64,000 bases of DNA from Sulfurimonas sp. HSL-1656 (GTDB taxonomy: Bacteria; Campylobacterota; Campylobacteria; Campylobacterales; Sulfurimonadaceae), in the NCBI RefSeq assembly GCF_039645585.1, contig NZ_CP147915.1:1612001-1676000 (forward strand). Direction: 5' to 3'. Shown one piece after another: positions 34,621 through 45,875 of this stretch (positions are counted from its first letter, which is position 1; every line of letters starts with the position of its first letter). A program made the position numbers and the translations under genes. The notes under the pieces were generated by a model, which was given only the letters and a program-made list of their open reading frames with translations, was not told where the DNA came from and made no database searches.

Positions 34621-35043
34621 TCAGTACACGCTGGGTGTACCGCTCCCTCCGCCAAGAAAGCGCTGGAGAATTACCATCGCCGAGAGCGAATCGACGCGGC
34701 CGTCGCGCTTGTAGCGGATCTCGCCTTTCATCAACGCTTCGGCTTCGAGGGAGCTGTCGCTCTCATCCTGGTAGGCGACGGGGCCGTCGAAATCGACGAG
34801 GTTCATGAAATGCGCGACGCGGCGCCGCATCTCCTCCTCGCTCGAACCGCCCATCGGGATGCCGATGACGACCTGTTTTATCCCCCACTCCGCGATGACA
34901 TCCCGTACCGCCTGCGACGCCTGGTTGCGGTTTTTGCGCTCGACGGCCGTCAGCGGGGTGACAATGGTGCCGTCCGCGCTGTAGGCCAGTCCGATCCGTT
35001 TGAGCCCAAGGTCGATTGCCAGGATCGGTAAAGCTTTACTCAT
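34621..35043 (-). CDS. ruvX: Putative pre-16S rRNA nuclease / Holliday junction resolvase, YqgF family
   Basis: A 140-residue RNase H-fold protein. ILAIDLGLKRIGLAYS carries the first catalytic Asp, VVIGIPMGG the second strand, and YQDESDSSLEA plus RVDSLSAMVILQRFL the last acidic residues. YqgF/RuvX matures the 5' end of 16S rRNA and is essential in many bacteria. It lies in the same direction as mnmE, 28 bases downstream. Confidence 0.93.
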   Translation of the reverse strand: MSKALPILAIDLGLKRIGLAYSADGTIVTPLTAVERKNRNQASQAVRDVIAEWGIKQVVIGIPMGGSSEEEMRRRVAHFMNLVDFDGPVAYQDESDSSLEAEALMKGEIRYKRDGRVDSLSAMVILQRFLGGGSGTPSVY

Positions 35044-35071
35044 CTTAACTCTTAACGCTTAGCACTGAACG

Positions 35072-36415
35072 CTATTTGCCGAGGCAGAAGCTGCCGAACA
35101 TCTTGTCGAGCATCTCTTCGTTGTCGAAGGGACGGGTAATGGAGGCCAGCGCCTGGATCGCCTCGCCGACATGGAAAGAGAAGAGCTCCAGCTCCTGCTC
35201 CTCCAGCGGCATAAAGGCGTTGTCGATCGCACTCAGCGCCCCCCTCACGGCATCCGTCTGGCGCTGGGAGATGAGCATGGTCTCTTCCGAGACGTTCTGG
35301 TGGTCCATCCGCGACTGCAGCGCCTCTATCAGCGCCGACGTATCCTGCTTGCAGCTCATGTGGATCGGGACGTAACTGCGCAACGGCGTCTCGTCGAAAC
35401 GCTGCGGCAGATCCGTTTTATTGAGGACGGCGATAAACTCGCGTTCCGCCTTATGGCTGTCCATCAGGGAGAGAATCGCGTTGTCCTCCTCATCAAGCGG
35501 GCGGCTGGCGTCAAAGAGCGCGATAACGATATCGCTTTCGCTGACCGCTTCGATGGAGCGTTCGATCCCGATCCGTTCAATCTCGTCCCCGGCTTCGCGG
35601 ATCCCCGCCGTATCGACCATCCGGATGAGATGCGTTCCGATACGCACCTGCTCCTCGATGGTGTCGCGGGTCGTCCCGGCGATGTCGCTGACGATGGCGC
35701 GGTTATAGTCGAGCAGGCTGTTGAGCAGCGAGCTTTTGCCGACATTGGGTTTGCCGATGATGGCGACCTTGAACCCCTGCATCAGCCCCCGCCGCCGTTC
35801 GCTCGAAGCAAGGGTACGGCGCAGCGCCACGGCGATCGCCTCGAGCTTTTTGATGATCTGGTCGACGAGGTCCTGCGGCAGGTCCTCCTCGGCATAGTCG
35901 ATGGAGACCTCCGAATAGGCGAGGATCTCCAGCAGGGCGTCGCGGTTGCCTTCGACGAAGGTCCGCAATGAGCCCTTCATCTGCTTGGCCAGGATCTTGG
36001 CCGCATCTTCGCTGCGTGCCTCGATAAGCCGGGCGATCGCCTCCGCCTCGGTAAGGTCGATACGGCCGTTGTGGAAAGCGCGGCGGCTGAATTCGCCCGG
36101 CGTCGCCAGGCGCGCGCCACTGGCCAGAACGGCCTTCAGGACCTCTTCGGCGACAATCTGCCCGCCGTGGCACTGCAGTTCGACGACATCTTCACCGGTG
36201 AAGCTGCGCGGGCCGCGGAAAAAGAGGACGATTGCTTCGTCGATGAGCTCGTTGCGGGGGTTATAGAGGGGGTAGAGGTGGGCACGCCGGTCTTCGAGCG
36301 GGCGCTGCCCCGTCAGTTTCGAGGCGACCGTCGTCGCCTGTTCGCCGCTGATGCGGATGATGGCGATGGAGCCGATGCCGTGGGCGGTCGCGATGGCGGC
36401 AATCGTATCGTGCAT
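35072..36415 (-). CDS. mnmE: tRNA uridine-5-carboxymethylaminomethyl modification GTPase MnmE
   Basis: A 447-residue GTPase that, with MnmG, modifies U34 of certain tRNAs. The N-terminal tetrahydrofolate-binding domain (DTIAAIATAHGIGSIAIIRISG) is followed by a helical domain and a G domain from about 215: GKPNVGKSSLLN (G1), DIAGTTRDTIEE (G2), DTAGIRE (G3), NKTD (G4). The C-terminal FCLGK has the conserved cysteine. It closes the rpmH-rnpA-yidD-yidC-jag-mnmE run, starting two bases after jag. Confidence 0.97.
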   Translation of the reverse strand: MHDTIAAIATAHGIGSIAIIRISGEQATTVASKLTGQRPLEDRRAHLYPLYNPRNELIDEAIVLFFRGPRSFTGEDVVELQCHGGQIVAEEVLKAVLASGARLATPGEFSRRAFHNGRIDLTEAEAIARLIEARSEDAAKILAKQMKGSLRTFVEGNRDALLEILAYSEVSIDYAEEDLPQDLVDQIIKKLEAIAVALRRTLASSERRRGLMQGFKVAIIGKPNVGKSSLLNSLLDYNRAIVSDIAGTTRDTIEEQVRIGTHLIRMVDTAGIREAGDEIERIGIERSIEAVSESDIVIALFDASRPLDEEDNAILSLMDSHKAEREFIAVLNKTDLPQRFDETPLRSYVPIHMSCKQDTSALIEALQSRMDHQNVSEETMLISQRQTDAVRGALSAIDNAFMPLEEQELELFSFHVGEAIQALASITRPFDNEEMLDKMFGSFCLGK

Positions 36416-36417
36416 GA

Positions 36418-37194
36418 TCAGTAGTTGTGGTAATCGTTGATGATGATGTATTTGCCGCCGTCCCGGGTGGTGCGGATGGCAACGTACTTGTCATGGTAAC
36501 GGTCGCGCAGCTGCTTCAGCGCGATCTGCACGAGAACCCCGTCGAGGACGCGCGTCTGGGCATGGCCGTCACGGTCGATGCTCTCGAAAACGCCGGTCAG
36601 GTAGCGGGCGACGGACTCCTCCTGGTTCTGCAGGAACTCGGCGATCTCGAGGCGCAGCTGCAGCTGGTACTCGGCGTTGATCCAGTTGAAGAGCATGTAG
36701 GAGAGCGCCTTGTAGCGGTACCCCTCCTTGCCGATCAGCAGCGCCGCGTCTTCGCCGTTGAACTCCACCAGGAGCGTATTGTCGTCGTAGACGGAAACGC
36801 GGATCGGTTCGAGCTTGAAGCAGATCGTCTCGAAGAGGGTGTTGAGTTTCATCTCCACCTCTTCGGCGATCAGTTCGAGATCGTCGTTCTCCTCGGTGTA
36901 GTGATCCTCGTCCGCGTAGACCTCGGCGTATTCGCTGTCGTCATCTTCGGGGTAGACGATCGGTTCCGGCGACTCCGGGGCCGCTTCAGTCACGGTGAGC
37001 GCAGCTGCTTCCTCCGTCTCCTCTGCCGCCGCTTTCGGGCGGGCGACAATGACGGCCTGCTTGCGCAGCAGGCCGAGGAACCCTTTGCTCGGGTGCTGGA
37101 CGACGACGATGTCGAGCTCCGTCACCGAACAGCTGAACTGCCTGGAAGCCTCGCTGTACGCCGCTTCAAGCGACGGCGCTTCGATCTTCTTCAT
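36418..37194 (-). CDS. jag: Jag/KhpB-like RNA-binding protein
   Basis: A 258-residue protein. N-terminal Jag domain (KIEAPSLEAAYSEASRQFSCS, PSKGFLGLLRKQA), an acidic linker (about 75-130, rich in Glu/Asp), a KH-like domain (VEFNGEDAALLIGKEGYRYKAL) and a C-terminal R3H-like part (LKQLRDRYHDKYVAIRT). KhpB/Jag proteins bind many RNAs and affect cell elongation. Conserved position between yidC and mnmE. The linker is longer and more acidic than usual. Confidence 0.92.
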   Translation of the reverse strand: MKKIEAPSLEAAYSEASRQFSCSVTELDIVVVQHPSKGFLGLLRKQAVIVARPKAAAEETEEAAALTVTEAAPESPEPIVYPEDDDSEYAEVYADEDHYTEENDDLELIAEEVEMKLNTLFETICFKLEPIRVSVYDDNTLLVEFNGEDAALLIGKEGYRYKALSYMLFNWINAEYQLQLRLEIAEFLQNQEESVARYLTGVFESIDRDGHAQTRVLDGVLVQIALKQLRDRYHDKYVAIRTTRDGGKYIIINDYHNY

Positions 37195-37196
37195 GT

Positions 37197-38804
37197 TCAG
37201 GCCTCGTCCCCGCTATGCTCTTTTTGCGCCTGGTGTGCCGCTTTGATCTGCGCATACTTCTTGTTCACCATATACTGCTGCGCAATGGAGAGCAGGTTGT
37301 TCGTCAGCCAGTAAAGCACCAGGCCTGACGGGAAGGTGACGAAGAAGAACGTAAAGACGACCGGCAGGTATTTGAAGATCTTCTCCTGCATCGGGTCGGT
37401 AAAGTTGTTCGGCGTCATCTTCTGCTGGAAATACATGGAAGCACCCATCAGGACCGGCAGGATAAACGTCGGGTCCATGCGGGAGAGGTCATCGATCCAA
37501 AGCATCCACGCTGCGCCCTGAAGTTCGACGGCGTTCAGCAGAACGCGGTAGATCGCGAAGAAAACCGGGATCTGCAGCAGCAGCGGCAGACAGCCGCCCA
37601 TCGGGTTGGCGCCGTTTTTCTTATAGAGCTCCATCACCGCCGCGTTCATGCGCTGCGGATCGCCCTTGTACTTCTCGCGAAGCTCTTTCATCTTCGGGGC
37701 AAGGTCCTTCATCTTCTGCATGGAGACCATCCCCTTGTAAGTCAGCGGGTAGAGTACGAGACGGATCGCGATTACCAGAACGACGATCGCCCAGCCCCAG
37801 TTGCCGAAGATGCCGTGCAGGAACAGCAGGAAGCCGAACAGCGGTTTCGCCGCCCAGGTGAACCAGCCGTACTCGATCGCGTTGACGAGCACCGGGTTGA
37901 CCGATTCGAGCAGGCGGTAATCCTTCGGTCCGATAAAGCCGTTGAAACTCAGGGAGTCGGAGGCTTCGAGATAGGCGATCGGGTTGTCGCTGCGGTCGCG
38001 GTCGACGTTGACGAGCAGCTCCGCATCGAAGCCGTAGAAGATGGACGCGAAATACTGGTCGAACGCCGACAGCAGTTTCACGTCGCGCAGGGAGGTGCGC
38101 CCCTCGACATCGCCGTCTTCAAAGATATTGGAGACGCCGTCGGCGGTATAGGCCATGACGCCGTGTACGGCCATCATCATCTGCCCTTTGTGCTCCGCGT
38201 GCTGTCCGACGTAGAGGAAGTAGCGCATCGGTTTGGAGAGGGAGACCTCGATGTCATAGTGGCCGTCCGGGTAGAACGTCAGCGTTTTCGTCACCGTGAC
38301 CTGCGGCAGGGTCTGCGTCAGCGTCACGCGCTTCGCATCCGCACCCTCCAGGGAGACCGTATTCGCATCGGCACGGTACGGGACCTTGAGCGCCTCGGCA
38401 TTGACCGCTTCGTCCGCAAAACGGATGAAGAGCGGCTGTGCCCCCTCCTGTGCGACCAGTTCGGTCGGTTTGTCATCCACATAATATTTTTTATCTTTGA
38501 GCACTTTGGAGGCGATACGGCCGAGGGTATCGATCTTGAGGGTAAATTCGGAGGACTCCACCGTCACCAGCTTCGTGGCGTCGGGGTTGGCCACCTTTTC
38601 GCTGGCCGCCACCGCATGGCCAACACCGCCGTCAGTGACCACCGGGGTCGCCGCCTCGGCACCTGAGCGCTCCGTGAGCGTGACGTTCTGCTCTGCGCTC
38701 TCCTGCATCTCCGGCGGGAAGATCGCTGTATAGACAATAAAGAAGACAAATGAAAGGACCACGGCCAGGATCAGCCGCTGGTTGGGACTCATTTTTTCAA
38801 ACAC
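37197..38804 (-). CDS. yidC: Membrane protein insertase YidC
   Basis: A 535-residue gram-negative-type YidC with an N-terminal membrane anchor (LILAVVLSFVFFIVYTAIF), a large periplasmic beta domain (about 40-325) and five C-terminal core helices. Core features are YPLTYKGMVSMQKMKDLAPKMKELREKYKGDPQRMN and NPMGGCLPLLLQIPVFFAIYRVLL with the hydrophilic-groove arginine region. It inserts proteins into the inner membrane with or without Sec. The stop codon is two bases from jag. Confidence 0.97.
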   Translation of the reverse strand: MFEKMSPNQRLILAVVLSFVFFIVYTAIFPPEMQESAEQNVTLTERSGAEAATPVVTDGGVGHAVAASEKVANPDATKLVTVESSEFTLKIDTLGRIASKVLKDKKYYVDDKPTELVAQEGAQPLFIRFADEAVNAEALKVPYRADANTVSLEGADAKRVTLTQTLPQVTVTKTLTFYPDGHYDIEVSLSKPMRYFLYVGQHAEHKGQMMMAVHGVMAYTADGVSNIFEDGDVEGRTSLRDVKLLSAFDQYFASIFYGFDAELLVNVDRDRSDNPIAYLEASDSLSFNGFIGPKDYRLLESVNPVLVNAIEYGWFTWAAKPLFGFLLFLHGIFGNWGWAIVVLVIAIRLVLYPLTYKGMVSMQKMKDLAPKMKELREKYKGDPQRMNAAVMELYKKNGANPMGGCLPLLLQIPVFFAIYRVLLNAVELQGAAWMLWIDDLSRMDPTFILPVLMGASMYFQQKMTPNNFTDPMQEKIFKYLPVVFTFFFVTFPSGLVLYWLTNNLLSIAQQYMVNKKYAQIKAAHQAQKEHSGDEA

Positions 38805-38807
38805 ACG

Positions 38808-39134
38808 TTAGCCTTTATACGAAAAATTTTTGATGAGATAAAAGCGGTTCCCCGCTTTCGGAACGAGCCAGTACTTTATCCTATTAATGGTTAAATCTTG
38901 CGGATTCGGCCGCAATTTCGCCACCTCGACATAGTCGATGCCTCCCGGGAAGAGCTGGTTGCAGGTCAGGATACGTTTCGTTGAATAATAGAAGGCGTGC
39001 AGGAGGGGGTTTTGTTCGAATTGCTGGCGCGTATACTCCGAACAGGTGGGGTAGTAGCGGCAGCTTCCCCGCCCGATCAGCGTAAAGCTGCGCTGATAGA
39101 TCCAGATGAGCCCGAGTACCAGCCGGCGGATCAT
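38808..39134 (-). CDS. yidD: Membrane protein insertion efficiency factor YidD
   Basis: A 108-residue YidD. SCRYYPTCSEYTRQQFEQN contains the family cysteine motif, then CNQLFPGGIDYV. The protein sits at the inner membrane via an amphipathic helix and aids YidC. Overlaps rnpA by four bases, as in most bacteria. Confidence 0.95.
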   Translation of the reverse strand: MIRRLVLGLIWIYQRSFTLIGRGSCRYYPTCSEYTRQQFEQNPLLHAFYYSTKRILTCNQLFPGGIDYVEVAKLRPNPQDLTINRIKYWLVPKAGNRFYLIKNFSYKG

Positions 39135-39448
39135 GCCTGTAGCGCCCCGACCCGCTCCGCCATTTTGCGGAGGGCTTTTTCCATGACGGCGTAGGGGGTG
39201 TCCACCGTCGTCGCCTTGGCGACAAGAATATAGCTGCCGGCGGCAAGCTGCGGCTCCAGGCCGTAAAAGAGTGCACGCATGCGGCGTTTGGCACGGTTAC
39301 GTTTGACGGCGTTGCCGACTTTTTTACTGGCAGTGAAACCGACGGTTACAAAAGGGGTGTTTGGGAGATAGAAGAGGACAAGCGCAGGCGAATGCGCGCT
39401 TTTGCCCTTGCGGTAGACCAGCTGAAACTCGCGGTTGTGTTTCAGCAC
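39131..39448 (-). CDS. rnpA: Ribonuclease P protein component
   Basis: A 105-residue RnpA, the protein subunit that helps the RNase P RNA trim tRNA 5' leaders. The RNR signature is NAVKRNRAKRRMRALF near residues 47-62, preceded by VGFTASKKVG. GTG is the likely start (39448), eleven bases after the rpmH stop; no ATG is available at the right place. Confidence 0.94.
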   Translation of the reverse strand: MLKHNREFQLVYRKGKSAHSPALVLFYLPNTPFVTVGFTASKKVGNAVKRNRAKRRMRALFYGLEPQLAAGSYILVAKATTVDTPYAVMEKALRKMAERVGALQA

Positions 39449-39459
39449 TGCGGACGAAC

Positions 39460-39594
39460 TCAGGCAGCCAGTTTCTTACGGCCCTTAGCACGACGTGCGT
39501 TGATGATCTTGCGGCCGTTTTTTGTCGCCATACGTGCACGGAAACCGTGTGTACGTTTACGAGGCGTGTTATGCGGTTGGTATGTTCTTTTCAT
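39460..39594 (-). CDS. rpmH: 50S ribosomal protein L34
   Basis: A 44-codon gene encoding the basic L34 protein, starting [20 protein letters not shown] and ending GRKKLAA, the expected length and near-universal sequence. GAGAGGAATGGTC gives the ribosome site. It heads the rpmH-rnpA-yidD-yidC-jag-mnmE cluster; dnaA, which neighbours rpmH in many bacteria, is absent here, as is normal for Campylobacterota. Confidence 0.98.
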   Translation of the reverse strand: MKRTYQPHNTPRKRTHGFRARMATKNGRKIINARRAKGRKKLAA

Positions 39595-39694
39595 GACCAT
39601 TCCTCTCAGAAAATTTAGTGCGCAATTATGCCCTATTCATACTTAATGCTTATTTAAGAATAAGGGGAACTCTCCCTTTTTCCCGCATCGGGGC

Positions 39695-40093
39695 TCAAAA
39701 ACCGCCGCTGTTATCCGAAGGCGGCACCAGAAGATCTTTGAGCGGCGGCATCACCGACTGGTCCCGCGGCGTCGCGATATCGCTGAGCGCCTCCTTGATC
39801 TGCACATGGCAGTCGCGGCAGCCGCGGATCACCGCATGCTCTTTGACTCCAATGTTCTCAACCTTTTCAACCGGGTGGCAGGTGAAGCACTCGCTGCCGC
39901 ACTCGGCCATGGCGTTGGGGTCGGCGCTGTGGCAGTCGATGCAGCCGAGCATCGGCTTATGGCGCGGATCCGTCTGGATCGTCGGCAGCAGCTTCGGATG
40001 GCAGGTAAGGCAGTCCCCCGTACAGGCGAGGAGCGTCGCAAAAAGCCCCGGTACGATGACCGGGAGAAGGAGTAGACGTTTAAGCATATTCAT
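39695..40093 (-). CDS. Tetraheme c-type cytochrome (small, exported)
   Basis: A 132-residue exported protein with a hydrophobic leader (MNMLKRLLLLPVIVPGLFATLLA) and four CxxCH heme sites: CLTCH, CIDCH, CFTCH and CRDCH. The leader ends LLAC, so the protein might be lipidated or cleaved just before. Extra histidines (HKPMLG, HSADP, HAVIRG) could be sixth ligands. Small multiheme cytochromes of this type pass electrons in the periplasm. Donor and acceptor are unknown, and no oxidoreductase genes adjoin it. Confidence 0.88.
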   Translation of the reverse strand: MNMLKRLLLLPVIVPGLFATLLACTGDCLTCHPKLLPTIQTDPRHKPMLGCIDCHSADPNAMAECGSECFTCHPVEKVENIGVKEHAVIRGCRDCHVQIKEALSDIATPRDQSVMPPLKDLLVPPSDNSGGF

Positions 40094-40116
40094 ACCGGGA
40101 TTGTAGCGTGTCCGGA

Positions 40117-42693
<2,577 letters not shown>

Positions 42694-42735
42694 ATCATGC
42701 TTCCTTTGTTAGGATTGGGCTACTTGACTGGAATG

Positions 42736-42789
42736 ATTATAGCATCTTTAGTCAAACAGTGTCAACTATAGTTGATACAAACTGACTAA
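42736..42789 (-). promoter_or_regulatory. clpB promoter with concentric palindromic operator
   Basis: Minus-strand TTGACA (42765-42760) and TATAAT (42741-42736), 18 bases apart. The -35 box is the edge of a near-perfect palindrome TGTCAAC-TATA-GTTGATA (42760-42777). Around it, with the same centre (42768.5), lie outer arms TTAGTCA (42748-42754) and TGACTAA (42783-42789). A repressor bound here would block RNA polymerase. It does not match CIRCE or the HspR site, so the regulator is unidentified. Confidence 0.7.
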
Positions 42790-42917
42790 GCCTTTGCAAA
42801 TCCCGCCGCTCACCATCTGCACCTTTTCTCCAAACACCACTGCCTGCATGCTTTTATTTTACTATTGTTTGACTATAATAGACGCTCAAAAATCGCGAGA
42901 CTGGAAAGCAGTATAAA

Positions 42918-44246
42918 ATGAAAAAGAAAAAGATGATGGCGATGGGCTTTCTCACGGCAACGGCGGCCGTAGCCCTGACCTATTCCACCGCCCTCCTCGC
43001 CGACGCACCCAAAGAGGGTACACCGACGGTTGAAGCTTCCCGCCTCCAGGCCCTGGCGAAGTTCACGAAGGTGCTCAGCATCGTCGAAAAATACTATGTC
43101 GACGAAGAGAGCATCGAGGCCCTCATGAACAAATCCATCGAGGGGATGATGGGCAAGCTCGACGCCCACTCCTCCTACCTGAACCAGAAGGGCTTCAAAG
43201 ACCTCCAGGTCCAGACCAAAGGGGAGTTCGGCGGACTCGGCATCACCGTCGGCATCAAAGACGGCGCCCTCACCGTCATCGCGCCGATCGAAGGTACCCC
43301 GGCAGACAAAGCCGGTCTGCAGGCCGGGGACATCATTCTCAAGATCGACGACACGCCGACGCTCGACATGGATATCGACGAAGCGGTCAACCTGATGCGC
43401 GGCAAGCCGAAAACGCCGATCGACATCACCATCGTCCGCAAAGGCGAAACGAAACCGTTCGTCGTCAACATCATCCGCGATATCATCAAAATCCAGTCCG
43501 TCTATGCCAAAACGATCGGCGACGACATCGTCTATCTGCGCGTCACCAGTTTCGACCAGAAGGTCGTCGAGGGCATCTCCAAGGCGATCCGCCAGCATAA
43601 CGGCGAAGCCATGGGCTTCATCCTCGACCTCCGCAACAACCCCGGCGGCCTGCTCGACCAGGCCGTCGGCCTCGTCGACCTCTTTGTCGACAAAGGGGTC
43701 ATCGTCTCCCAGAAGGGTCGTGACGAACGCGAAAACAGTGAGTACAGCGCCCATCATTCGGCAACCCTGACAGAAAAGCCTCTTGTCGTTCTCGTCAATG
43801 AGGGAAGCGCCTCCGCCTCCGAGATCGTCAGCGGGGCACTGCAGGACCACAAGCGCGCCGTGCTGGTCGGGAAGAAAACCTTCGGAAAAGGCTCCGTCCA
43901 GGTGATCCTGCCCATCAGCGACACCGAAGCCATCAAGCTGACGGTCGCGCGCTACTACCTGCCGAGCGGCCGTACGATCCAGGCGATCGGCGTCACCCCG
44001 GACATCATCGTCGACCGTGGGCTCGTCCCGAAAACCGACGACGACGAATTCGCCATCAAAGAGGCCGACCTGAAGATGCACCTCAAAAGCGAACTGCAGA
44101 AGATCGACGGCAACACCACCGATCCCGAGGCGGACAACAAAACGGACACCAACATCATTACGGAAAAACAGGTCAACAACGACATCCAACTCAAAGAGGC
44201 GATTGACATCCTCAAAGCACTTATCATCGTGAAAGGAACACATTAA
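42918..44246 (+). CDS. ctpA: C-terminal processing peptidase CtpA/Prc (S41 family)
   Basis: A 442-residue periplasmic serine protease: N-terminal signal ([23 protein letters not shown]), a PDZ domain ([22 protein letters not shown], about 96-180), and the S41 catalytic domain with Ser299 in [13 protein letters not shown] and Lys324 in KTFGKGSVQ. It trims or degrades envelope proteins from their C termini. A TATAAT lies at 42874-42879. It heads an operon with purC-purS-purQ: the purC ATG uses the last base of its stop codon. Confidence 0.95.
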   Translation: MKKKKMMAMGFLTATAAVALTYSTALLADAPKEGTPTVEASRLQALAKFTKVLSIVEKYYVDEESIEALMNKSIEGMMGKLDAHSSYLNQKGFKDLQVQTKGEFGGLGITVGIKDGALTVIAPIEGTPADKAGLQAGDIILKIDDTPTLDMDIDEAVNLMRGKPKTPIDITIVRKGETKPFVVNIIRDIIKIQSVYAKTIGDDIVYLRVTSFDQKVVEGISKAIRQHNGEAMGFILDLRNNPGGLLDQAVGLVDLFVDKGVIVSQKGRDERENSEYSAHHSATLTEKPLVVLVNEGSASASEIVSGALQDHKRAVLVGKKTFGKGSVQVILPISDTEAIKLTVARYYLPSGRTIQAIGVTPDIIVDRGLVPKTDDDEFAIKEADLKMHLKSELQKIDGNTTDPEADNKTDTNIITEKQVNNDIQLKEAIDILKALIIVKGTH

Positions 44247-44962
44247 TGGAAAAACGCGAATTGCTGTATGAAGGCAAGGCAAAAAAACTCTTTACAACGG
44301 ACGATGTAAATCTGATCATCTCCGAATTCAAAGACGACCTGACCGCTTTCAATGGCGCCAAAAAATCGAGTGAGGCGGGCAAAGGTGCCCTCAACAACAA
44401 GATCTCGACGGAACTCTTCAAACTGATCGAGTCCAAAGGCGTCCCGACACACTTCGTAGGTATGCTCGACGACAACCACATGCTGCACAAGCGTGTCGAC
44501 GTCATTCTCATCGAAGTCATCGTCCGCAACATCGCGACCGGGAGCCTGAGCAAGAACCTCGGGATCGAGGACGGCAAGGTCCTGCCCTTCACCCTCGTCG
44601 AATTCGACTACAAGAATGATGAACTCGGTGATCCGAAGCTCAACGACCAGCACGCCCTGATCCTCGGCCTCGTCGATTACCAGGACGAGCTCGACAAGAT
44701 CCGCCGTATGGCCCGCCAGGTCAACGACATCCTCAAGCCCTACTTCGCGGAGAAAGGCCTCAACCTCGTCGACTTCAAACTCGAGTTCGGCAAGGACAAA
44801 GAGGGCAATATCATCCTTGCTGATGAGATCAGCCCGGACAACTGCCGCTTCTGGGACATGGAAACGGGCGAAAAAATGGACAAAGACCGTTTCCGCCAGG
44901 GCCTCGGCGGGCTTAAAGTGGCCTACGAAGAAGTTCTGAATCGCATTTTGGGAGTAAAGTAA
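44246..44962 (+). CDS. purC: Phosphoribosylaminoimidazole-succinocarboxamide synthase (SAICAR synthetase)
   Basis: A 238-residue PurC, step eight of purine synthesis. [16 protein letters not shown] at the start, [28 protein letters not shown] and [19 protein letters not shown] are family hallmarks. Starts on the stop codon of ctpA and ends on the start codon of purS, each time sharing one base. Confidence 0.97.
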   Translation: MEKRELLYEGKAKKLFTTDDVNLIISEFKDDLTAFNGAKKSSEAGKGALNNKISTELFKLIESKGVPTHFVGMLDDNHMLHKRVDVILIEVIVRNIATGSLSKNLGIEDGKVLPFTLVEFDYKNDELGDPKLNDQHALILGLVDYQDELDKIRRMARQVNDILKPYFAEKGLNLVDFKLEFGKDKEGNIILADEISPDNCRFWDMETGEKMDKDRFRQGLGGLKVAYEEVLNRILGVK

Positions 44963-45204
44963 TGAAAGCAATCGTCAACGTATTTTTGAAGCAGGGTGTC
45001 CTGGATTCCCAAGGCAAAGCCGTCCACCACGCACTGGACTCACTCAAATTCGACGGTGTCAACGACGTCCGTGTCGGCAAGCAGATCGTCCTTGACATTA
45101 CGGCTGCCGATGAAGCGAGCGCCAAAGCGGAGGTGACCGAAATGTGCGAATCCCTGCTGGCCAACACCGTCATCGAAGATTACGCGATCGAGATCGTCTC
45201 ATGA
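44962..45204 (+). CDS. purS: Phosphoribosylformylglycinamidine synthase subunit PurS
   Basis: An 80-residue PurS, the small bridging subunit of the PurL-PurQ-PurS complex. [28 protein letters not shown] and VRVGKQIVLD are diagnostic. Overlaps purQ by four bases. purL is not in the window. Confidence 0.96.
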   Translation: MKAIVNVFLKQGVLDSQGKAVHHALDSLKFDGVNDVRVGKQIVLDITAADEASAKAEVTEMCESLLANTVIEDYAIEIVS

Positions 45205-45875
45205 AAGTCTCCATCATTCAGTTTCCCGGAACGAACTGCGAGTACGATACGCAGTACGCTTTCGAAAAGCTGGGGGCGACGACGGAGATCGTCTGGCACA
45301 AAGAGACCAGCATCGCCGCTGATACCGACCTCGTCGTCGTTGCGGGCGGTTTCAGCTACGGCGACTACCTGCGCAGCGGTGCCATCGCCCGCTTCAGTCC
45401 CGTCATGCAGGCCGTCGAAGCCCATGCGGCACGCGGCGGAAAAGTCCTCGGCATCTGCAACGGTTTCCAGGTGCTGACCGAATCGCGTCTGCTGCCGGGT
45501 GCGCTTAAACGCAACGAACACCTCCATTTCATCTCCCGCCACCACCACCTCAAAGTCGTCGGCAATGAGAATACCTTCCTGCAGAAGCTGAACAAGGGCG
45601 ACGTCGTGAACATCCCGATCGCCCACCACGACGGGAACTACTACATCGATCCGGAGGGCCTCAAGGCGCTCTACGATAACGACCAGGTCCTGCTGCACTA
45701 CTGTGACAGCGAAGGCAACGTCAGCAACCCGAACGGTTCCGTCGATGCCATCGCCGGTGTCTGCAACGCAGGCAAGAACGTTTTCGGCCTGATGCCGCAC
45801 CCCGAGCGCGCCATGGAAGCGATCCTCGGATCCGCGGACGGCAAAGCGATGCTTGAAGGGTTCTTCGCTTCATAA
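45201..45875 (+). CDS. purQ: Phosphoribosylformylglycinamidine synthase subunit PurQ
   Basis: A 224-residue class I glutamine amidotransferase that supplies ammonia to PurL. The nucleophile Cys is in GICNGFQVLTESRLLPG; GGFSYGDYLRSGAIA and GLMPHPERAME (catalytic His/Glu) complete the triad. Start at 45201 gives the conserved MKVSIIQFPGTNCEYDT and an ATGA overlap with purS. Confidence 0.97.
   Translation: MKVSIIQFPGTNCEYDTQYAFEKLGATTEIVWHKETSIAADTDLVVVAGGFSYGDYLRSGAIARFSPVMQAVEAHAARGGKVLGICNGFQVLTESRLLPGALKRNEHLHFISRHHHLKVVGNENTFLQKLNKGDVVNIPIAHHDGNYYIDPEGLKALYDNDQVLLHYCDSEGNVSNPNGSVDAIAGVCNAGKNVFGLMPHPERAMEAILGSADGKAMLEGFFAS

Noticed and set aside
42736-42790. CIRCE (HrcA) or HAIR (HspR) operator at clpB.
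   Set aside because: Neither TTAGCACTC-N9-GAGTGCTAA nor CTTGAGT-N7-ACTCAAG is matched; the arms are TGTCAAC/GTTGATA and TTAGTCA/TGACTAA.
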